From: Anseongella sp036570465
GTDB taxonomy: Bacteria; Bacteroidota; Bacteroidia; Sphingobacteriales; Sphingobacteriaceae
Assembly: GCA_036570465.1 (NCBI GenBank)
Contig: DATCYD010000259.1
Coordinates: forward strand, 1-13,744
Reading direction: 5' to 3'
Length of the DNA: 13,744 nucleotides
A program made the translations under genes and the position numbers. A model generated the notes under the pieces. It saw nothing but the letters and a program-made list of their open reading frames with translations. It ran no database searches and was not told the DNA's origin. Positions within the stretch are counted from its first letter, which is position 1; the number at the start of each line of letters is the position of its first letter. Below are positions 8,819 to 13,744 of the stretch, in pieces.

Positions 8819-9409
8819 TTAATTTTGTGGGCCACCGTGTTTTTGAAGGTATTCGCGGATAAATCTTGCCGCAATGGACATATGTTGTTTCACGGCTGAT
8901 TTGGAAACCTTCAACCGGTCGGCTATTTCCTGTTGAGACAGGCCTTCATTAAGATTTAGCAGAAAAACCTCCTTTCTTCTGCACGGAAGAAGGTTGATTG
9001 CCTGCAAGGCCAGGGTATGGTATTGTTTGTATAACAATTGGTCAGCTGCGTCGGCGCCGGAAAACTGTTCTTCTTCACGTTCCGACAGATCTACCGTCCT
9101 GAGCTTTTTTGATTTCCTGAAATAGTTGAAAGTATGATTGCGCGTCATCTGGTAGAGGTAACCCCGGAACGAGGTAATGTTGGTGAGAGTTTGCCTTTTC
9201 TCCCATAGTTTAACGAATATCTCTTGCAAAATATCCTCTGTGTCTTCGGTAGAACGGGTAAATAGAAAAATGTATTTGTTCAACTCTCCCGCATACAGGT
9301 GATAGATTTTTCGGAAAGCCTCCCTATCGCCCCTGGACATCCTGTGCAGCAATCCGGTCACCTCTGGTTTGGATTTCTCCGGAGTATCTAAACTGGTGGG
9401 GTATTTCAT
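8819..9409 (-). CDS. ECF-type RNA polymerase sigma factor (FecI-like, Bacteroidota type)
   Basis: Alternative sigma factor that directs RNA polymerase to this locus when released by the neighbouring FecR protein. The 196 residues carry only the two ECF regions. Region 2 is about 28-100, with EDTEDILQEIFVKLWEKR (core binding) and SFRGYLYQMTRNHTFNYFRK (promoter -10 recognition). Region 4 is about 135-190, with LPCRRKEVFLLNLNEGLSQQ and the helix-turn-helix EIADRLKVSKSAVKQHM for -35 recognition. Regions 1.1 and 3 are absent. The start at 9409 is preceded by AGGAG about 10 bases upstream on the minus strand (in AACAGGAGTTAGC), which supports it over Met24. The upstream 133-bp gap carries a 10-bp-arm inverted repeat. 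The sigma-then-FecR order followed by an STN-type SusC is the usual trans-envelope signalling arrangement. Confidence 0.97.
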   Translation of the reverse strand: MKYPTSLDTPEKSKPEVTGLLHRMSRGDREAFRKIYHLYAGELNKYIFLFTRSTEDTEDILQEIFVKLWEKRQTLTNITSFRGYLYQMTRNHTFNYFRKSKKLRTVDLSEREEEQFSGADAADQLLYKQYHTLALQAINLLPCRRKEVFLLNLNEGLSQQEIADRLKVSKSAVKQHMSIAARFIREYLQKHGGPQN

Positions 9410-9442
9410 GCTAACTCCTGTTAACCTCTAACGGGCTCAGAC

Positions 9443-9469
9443 GACATGTCAAAGTATGGTTGACACGTC
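9443..9469. promoter_or_regulatory. Imperfect palindrome upstream of the sigma-factor gene (possible operator or leader stem)
   Basis: GACATGTCAA (9443-9452) and TTGACACGTC (9460-9469) are inverted copies matching at 9 of 10 positions, around the 7-base spacer AGTATGG. The element lies 34-60 bases upstream of the sigma ATG. Spacing and symmetry fit a dimer-binding site, or a stem-loop in the sigma mRNA leader. I could not place a convincing Bacteroidota promoter (TTTG, then TAnnTTTG) here; CATACTTTG on the minus strand inside the palindrome is one base short of the -7 form. Confidence 0.45.
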
Positions 9470-9542
9470 CCAAGGTAAAGTTAACAAAAAATCAGACCTG
9501 AGAAAGGTTGGTTGTTTCCTTCTACACGGTTTTGGCTATACG

Positions 9543-10865
9543 TTATTCAAATTCCGGAAAGGTCGCCCGGGATGACGGCAGGTCAAAATGGTTGACGGTG
9601 CTGATCCGGATGTTGGTGTATTTGCCAACAGGTAAGATGACCACCTTTTTTAATTCCGGCAAGTCTGAAATGGGGATCGCATCGTCTCCGTTGGTGTCAA
9701 AACGCTGGTATGCGCCATGTTCCGGAAACCGGCCGATAAGCTGGTTGCCGTTGTAAATATTAAAATGCTTGATACCCGATTCGATGTCGGCATCGGCTTT
9801 CCAGCTCAGTTCTACTGCTACATTATGCAGGCGTTTTGTTGTCAACCCGTAAGGGGAGGGTGGGGGTGTCCGGTCAATGACCGTCCCGGTGATGCTGTAT
9901 TCTTTCCATTTAGCTGCGGTCGCGGAATCCGGTAGCCAGGACATCTCCCGGCGATTTTTAATGCGTTCAGTGTAGCTAAAAGTGTTTAAGAGCAAGGTGT
10001 CGCCTAACCAGCCACGGGATTTATGAATATCCTTCATGGCCTCAAATGAAACCGATTTTCCTGTTGGAAGGCGCTTTGCAAGCACCGATTCATAAAAAGG
10101 AATGGCCATATAGCGAACAAAGCTATAATTGTGATTTTGGAAAGGGGTAAAGGCAATGCTGGCAAGTCCGCCTTCTGACCGTAGCTTATGAAACGTATTC
10201 AAGGCTGTTTCCCAACATTTTCCGTAGGGAGAATTGCTGTCATTTGCTCCTGCATGACGGATCATTACGGGTATTTTCAAGGCATCCTCAGAATAATCCC
10301 AGGAGGGATCAAAAGCGGGAGAGTAGCAAAAGGCAGCCATGATCCTTTTAGGATAGGTTTTCATCATCGCCAGTACCCAATATCCGCCGCCGGAATGACC
10401 CCATAAGAGCCAGGGGGCGTCTTTTAATTCCTGATGCCGCGATGCCTTTCCGGTTTTTTCCAACGCCGTCAGCAAGGAAGGGCCGGAACCGGATTCAGGA
10501 TCACCCCACTCATTACATCCTGCTTTATAATAGAGATCCGGACCAACGATTGCCAATCCCCATTTTTTTGCAAATGCTTGATATTGCACGTCATAGGCGG
10601 TAGATACTCCACGTCCTTCCATGCCACAGCCGTGCTGGTGGATAAACACGCCCCGCAAGGTGTCCACGCCTTCGGGAATGTAAACGTTGTACACGGCAGA
10701 ATCAGCCGGTCCGGCATTTTTTATAACCACCCGGTACACGGTGCCATTGGCCGTCTGTTGGTTTTCAACCTGGGAATATCCAGGGAAGGAGAAAAGCGAA
10801 AGTGTCGCTAACAAACTCGTAAAAAACACTCCTGCGAAGTTAATTCGTATTTTTTCGTGTACCAT
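9543..10865 (-). CDS. Secreted serine alpha/beta-hydrolase (putative carbohydrate esterase) with fibronectin-III-like C-terminus
   Basis: Probably cleaves an ester (acetyl, feruloyl or similar) on the glycan or its fragments; the exact reaction is unknown. The 440-residue protein starts with a signal peptide ending near FPGYSQ (26-32). The catalytic core is about 40-265: an HGCGMEG oxyanion-type loop at 78-84, nucleophile elbow GHSGGG at 156-161 with Ser158, a likely acid Asp209 in RHAGANDSNSPYG, and likely His245 in FQNHNYSF. After a linker, residues about 332-430 (DRTPPPSPYGLTTKR onward, with VELSWKADADIESGIKHFNI) look like a fibronectin type III module. The core recalls CE1/PHB-depolymerase-like esterases, but I cannot assign a CE family. 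It overlaps the end of the upstream GH99-like gene by 26 bp in another frame, so the two are co-translated neighbours. There is no alternative Met before the signal peptide ends. Confidence 0.88.
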   Translation of the reverse strand: MVHEKIRINFAGVFFTSLLATLSLFSFPGYSQVENQQTANGTVYRVVIKNAGPADSAVYNVYIPEGVDTLRGVFIHQHGCGMEGRGVSTAYDVQYQAFAKKWGLAIVGPDLYYKAGCNEWGDPESGSGPSLLTALEKTGKASRHQELKDAPWLLWGHSGGGYWVLAMMKTYPKRIMAAFCYSPAFDPSWDYSEDALKIPVMIRHAGANDSNSPYGKCWETALNTFHKLRSEGGLASIAFTPFQNHNYSFVRYMAIPFYESVLAKRLPTGKSVSFEAMKDIHKSRGWLGDTLLLNTFSYTERIKNRREMSWLPDSATAAKWKEYSITGTVIDRTPPPSPYGLTTKRLHNVAVELSWKADADIESGIKHFNIYNGNQLIGRFPEHGAYQRFDTNGDDAIPISDLPELKKVVILPVGKYTNIRISTVNHFDLPSSRATFPEFE

Positions 10866-12624
10866 AGCTAAAGTTTAATCGTCCCAACGGTGCGCTGTCA
10901 CCTGTCGTGTAATAATCCATGATGTCATCGTATTTTGTGACATGATCGGCTACCTTGAATTCGATCTCGAAATCCGTTGCAGATAACCCCAGATTGGCCA
11001 GCGGGATCGTTAGCTGCATGAGGTTGTCGTTTACCGTATATTTCGCCTTGCCGCAAGTTGTCCAATTGTATCCTCCCAGGGACTTTTCGATACTGGTTGT
11101 CCGGGATTTGGGCTTTCGGTTAACGATATAATGATAGCCTGCGAAATCTTCTTTTCCGCGGGACCGGATCAATATATTCATCCAGTTTAGATCCGTTCCG
11201 TTATAGGGGGTGATGCCGGCAACGGTTTTTATCGTAAAGTACAGGTTTTTGATATCGTGAGTGACCTTGACTTCGGTAATATCATTCCGGTTGCTTTGAT
11301 CTATATATTTGCCGGTTCCGGTTGCGTTGGCAAAGTCTCTGGGGAGCGCATCACCGGCGAAATCGGTGTAGGTGGCCGTGTCCGGTTGCTGCTTGCCGGT
11401 TTTGTCCCCAAACTTAAATCTTCTTACATTTTGAACAAGCTGCATGTAAAAATTGTCATGATAGCCGCCCTTCATCATTTCTATATCCCTGGAAAATTCG
11501 TGATTATACACGTCCACAAAATAGACTTCGCCTGAATCATTGGCATATTTGATGGCCATCCATTCATTGAAGGAGGTAACCAGCACGTTATTCACTTTCT
11601 TTTTGCTGGCGAACACAGCATCCCACATGGTTTGAAAATTAGCTCCGGCAGTCCAGTCCGGTTCCACCTTTTTGGTGATGTTGTTATAACCGCGACTACT
11701 CTCAGGGTCCATATTGCTGGCCACGATCTGTGTATGGCTGTGCTGGGCGACAGGCACTGCTACCGAACCGTTGTGATTCCACTGCGGATACTGCCAGGTC
11801 ATCCAGGGCAGGGAGTGCCTGTTATATTCCCCATTTGGCCATTGCGATTCTTTGACATCAAAATATTTCTTCATCGCTGGTTTGACAAAATCTACATATA
11901 CACCGCCTTCCTGATTTTGAGCCTGGTACCGGGTCATGTCTGAGGCGTTCCCATTGGCTTCGGTGATCCCAACGATCATCGGTTTTCCATGCGGGCTGAA
12001 CCAGAGCGATTCATAGTTGCCTGATTTGTAAAACCGGTCGTACAGGGTTTCAACGGTGCTTCCTGATCGTGTATTCGTATAAAAAATCACCTTGGGAACA
12101 TTAAAGCCCTGTTTCTGGAAAGTCAGGAGCGTCTCCAGCAAATTGATAGTAGAAGATTCATAAACGATGGTATTGGTGGCATCTATACAAAGATAATCGA
12201 TGCTGGCGTTCGTGAGCAATTCAATGTGGCGGGTTACAACCCATGGGTCGCTCATGCTATAATACCCGTACAATGGTTCACCCCAGAAATGGAATTCATG
12301 CATTGGGCTTTCAGGAGTGCCATGAGGGTTATTCAGTGCTTCAGGGTTTGTATTTAAAAGGTGCTGTATATCGTAGATGGCACGTTGTCCGGAATGATGC
12401 TGCCCTAACCACAGGGAGTAAAAGAGTCCGACATGCTTTTTCTGACCGGGTTTTCCCCTGACTGCTGCCTTCCCCGCCGGTTCGATACGTCTGCCCAGAG
12501 CATCCGTGCCGGCAAGATTCATCACTGAAAAGCGATGCTTATCGGTATGGGTCATCGATTTGTCCTGCGCCGGTGCGGAAATGGCAAATTGCAGGGCCAC
12601 GACAATGAAAATAAAATGTCTCAT
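10840..12624 (-). CDS. Secreted GH99/GH71-like protein with C-terminal CBM9/DOMON-like domain
   Basis: Putative glycoside hydrolase of unknown specificity. The 594 residues begin with a signal peptide ending at about SAPAQ (16-20). Residues about 62-405 look like the (beta/alpha)8 barrel shared by GH99 and GH71-like proteins: KKHVGLFYSLWLG, DPWVVTRHIELLTNASIDYL, PKVIFYTNTRSG, KPMIVGI and VLVTSFNEWMAIKY (347-360). In GH99 the last segment normally carries EWxE with both catalytic acids; here Glu354 is kept but position 357 is Ala. Residues about 415-590 resemble a CBM9/DOMON-type beta-sandwich (YTDFAGDALPRDF, KNLYFTIKTVAG, then a GRLNFSYG end). The gene lies 21 bp after the rhamnosidase stop and overlaps the esterase by 26 bp, so the three form one cassette. 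The GH99/71 assignment rests on reading by eye and is moderate; activity may differ from known endo-mannosidases. Confidence 0.82.
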   Translation of the reverse strand: MRHFIFIVVALQFAISAPAQDKSMTHTDKHRFSVMNLAGTDALGRRIEPAGKAAVRGKPGQKKHVGLFYSLWLGQHHSGQRAIYDIQHLLNTNPEALNNPHGTPESPMHEFHFWGEPLYGYYSMSDPWVVTRHIELLTNASIDYLCIDATNTIVYESSTINLLETLLTFQKQGFNVPKVIFYTNTRSGSTVETLYDRFYKSGNYESLWFSPHGKPMIVGITEANGNASDMTRYQAQNQEGGVYVDFVKPAMKKYFDVKESQWPNGEYNRHSLPWMTWQYPQWNHNGSVAVPVAQHSHTQIVASNMDPESSRGYNNITKKVEPDWTAGANFQTMWDAVFASKKKVNNVLVTSFNEWMAIKYANDSGEVYFVDVYNHEFSRDIEMMKGGYHDNFYMQLVQNVRRFKFGDKTGKQQPDTATYTDFAGDALPRDFANATGTGKYIDQSNRNDITEVKVTHDIKNLYFTIKTVAGITPYNGTDLNWMNILIRSRGKEDFAGYHYIVNRKPKSRTTSIEKSLGGYNWTTCGKAKYTVNDNLMQLTIPLANLGLSATDFEIEFKVADHVTKYDDIMDYYTTGDSAPLGRLNFSYGTRKNTN

Positions 12625-12645
12625 TCAATAATCAAAAACGTATGA

Positions 12646-13744
12646 TCAGTTTCTCCATTCTGATTCAAAATGATACCTTCCTGAAGGCACGGTGAATACC
12701 GCGTAGTTGCCTTCCTGACGTTCATAGACCGCATAAGGATGTTTCCGGTACGCCTTGCCATCAATGGTCAATTTATGGAGACTGGTAGCTGGCACATAGA
12801 CGGTAGCCGTACTGTTTCCCGGAATTCCTACTTCTACCTGCATCCTTCCATTGGATTTTTTATTCCAGGCGCTTTTTATCGCTCCGCGGATAGACAGGTA
12901 GCTTCCACTGCAGGAATCCAGTGAAGTTGGAATGTATGGCTTAATCATAAATTCTGCAAAGCCAGGCTTGTCGATGGAAGGGGTGATGCCTAGCAAATAT
13001 TTATAGAACCAGGAGCCCACGGATCCCATCATGGGATGGTTATGAGAATTCATAGAACCTCCTGTGGCATATTCCCACCGTTCCCATAGGGTGGTAGCAT
13101 CGTTTGCCAGCATGTATCCCCAGCTCGGGTAGGTGGTTTGGGTGGCAATCTTGTAGGCTGCATCAATGTGTCCGTTTTCGGTCAGTGACTCTAACAGGTA
13201 CTTTGTACAAATGTTACCCGTTGTCAGATGATATTCCTGTTCAACCACGTTCTTTACCAGGTTCTCCAGGGTTCTGCGCTTTCGTTCGCCTTTGGCCAGT
13301 CCCATGGAAAGCACAAAGGAGTTACAGGATTGATTGTTTGATCCGTACCCTCCGGTGTCTTCCTTCCAAAAGCGTTTATTGAACGCATCTGCCGTTTTTT
13401 CTGCCAGGTCGCGGTAAATAATAATGTCTTGTTGATTACCAGTGATTTCCGCCATATCTGCGATGATTCCCGCGCAGTAGTAAAGAAAACCAGTGGAGAT
13501 CAAATCACCCGGCGTGTTTTTGGAAATGGCCCCATATCCGGCTCCTTCCACGCCGAACGCGGCGGGTGGCGCCCAATCGCCGTAATAACTGTAGTTGACG
13601 ATTCCGTCATTGGTGCGGGTGACCAGGTAATCCACCCATGCTTTTAATCCCTGGTAATGATCCCGGATGATTTCCCGGTTCCCGTAAAATTCATAGCTTT
13701 TCAGCGCCAGTAGTAAATAACTCGCTGCAACCGGATCCGCCGGC
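12646..13744 (-). CDS. Alpha-L-rhamnosidase (GH78), C-terminal 365 residues; cut by the window edge
   Basis: Releases terminal alpha-linked L-rhamnose from glycans. The frame is open from 13743 to the TGA at 12648-12646; GH78 proteins are often near 900 residues, so more than half lies outside. Numbering from the edge: the (alpha/alpha)6 barrel part runs about 1-255, with YYGDWAPP (53-60), NTPGDLISTGFLYYCAGIIA, then YPSWGYMLANDATTLWERWE (205-224) and NSHNHPMMGSVGSWFYKYLLGI. The Glu221 in LWERW matches the position of the GH78 general base. The tail, about 256-365, is the usual C-terminal beta-sandwich (SYLSIRGAIKSAWNKK, then GNYAVFTVPSGRYHFE). An in-frame GTG near 13635 is internal, not a start. 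It is the first visible gene of the catabolic cassette, 21 bp ahead of the GH99-like gene. Secretion cannot be judged because the N-terminus is missing. Confidence 0.93.
   Translation of the reverse strand, partial: PADPVAASYLLLALKSYEFYGNREIIRDHYQGLKAWVDYLVTRTNDGIVNYSYYGDWAPPAAFGVEGAGYGAISKNTPGDLISTGFLYYCAGIIADMAEITGNQQDIIIYRDLAEKTADAFNKRFWKEDTGGYGSNNQSCNSFVLSMGLAKGERKRRTLENLVKNVVEQEYHLTTGNICTKYLLESLTENGHIDAAYKIATQTTYPSWGYMLANDATTLWERWEYATGGSMNSHNHPMMGSVGSWFYKYLLGITPSIDKPGFAEFMIKPYIPTSLDSCSGSYLSIRGAIKSAWNKKSNGRMQVEVGIPGNSTATVYVPATSLHKLTIDGKAYRKHPYAVYERQEGNYAVFTVPSGRYHFESEWRN

Noticed and set aside
9440..9475. Standard Bacteroidota promoter (TTTG ... TAnnTTTG) before the sigma gene
   Set aside because: The -7-like TACTTTG is one base short of the consensus, and the nearest upstream TTTG or TTG lies at the wrong spacing (about 28 or 14 bases).
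9480..9520. Possible terminator after the esterase gene: T6 on the minus strand behind AACCTTTCTCAGGTCTGA
   Set aside because: The stem is only about 4 bp (ACCT/AGGT) and not adjacent to the T-run, so it is too weak to call.
10434..10811. Plus-strand open frame of 125 codons inside the esterase gene
   Set aside because: It lies wholly antisense to a well-supported gene, has no recognisable domain and no ribosome binding site; it is a shadow frame.
13633..13635. GTG at 13635 as start of the rhamnosidase
   Set aside because: The frame continues upstream to the window edge with GH78-like helical sequence (ADPVAASYLLLALKSYEF), so this is an internal Val codon.

Overview
The window looks like Bacteroidota DNA, most like the Chitinophagaceae/Sphingobacteriaceae/Cytophagales groups. 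It holds a SusC/SusD outer-membrane pair, a SusC with an N-terminal STN signalling domain, a FecI-type ECF sigma factor and a FecR anti-sigma factor with a C-terminal DUF4974-like domain. Ribosome binding sites are weak or A-rich. All nine genes lie on the minus strand and read from position 13744 towards 1. The layout is that of a polysaccharide utilization locus (PUL).

In transcription order: (i) a catabolic cassette of a GH78-type alpha-L-rhamnosidase (C-terminal 365 residues only, cut by the window edge), a secreted GH99/GH71-like protein with a C-terminal CBM9/DOMON-like domain, and a secreted serine alpha/beta-hydrolase with a fibronectin-III-like tail, the last two overlapping by 26 bp; (ii) a 133-bp gap with a strong inverted repeat; (iii) the regulatory pair, ECF sigma factor then FecR; (iv) a 179-bp gap with a GC-rich hairpin; (v) STN-type SusC, SusD, a sulfatase lipoprotein and a second sulfatase cut by the window's left edge. 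SusC to sulfatase 2 are spaced by 11, 1 and 17 bp and should be one operon. No gap is longer than 300 bases.

Inferred scheme: SusCD binds and imports a glycan fragment at the outer membrane. Occupancy is signalled by the SusC STN domain to FecR, which releases the sigma factor to raise transcription of the locus. The two formylglycine sulfatases remove sulfate esters, the esterase removes an ester group or decoration, and the GH78 and GH99-like enzymes cleave glycosidic bonds. Sulfatases together with a rhamnosidase suggest a sulfated, rhamnose-containing polysaccharide (ulvan-like algal glycans are one candidate), but the substrate is not proven by the sequence.

I see no RNA genes, CRISPR arrays, insertion sequences or phage genes. 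The least ordinary element is the GH99-like protein: its apparent catalytic motif keeps the first Glu of the family's EWxE signature but has Ala at the second.
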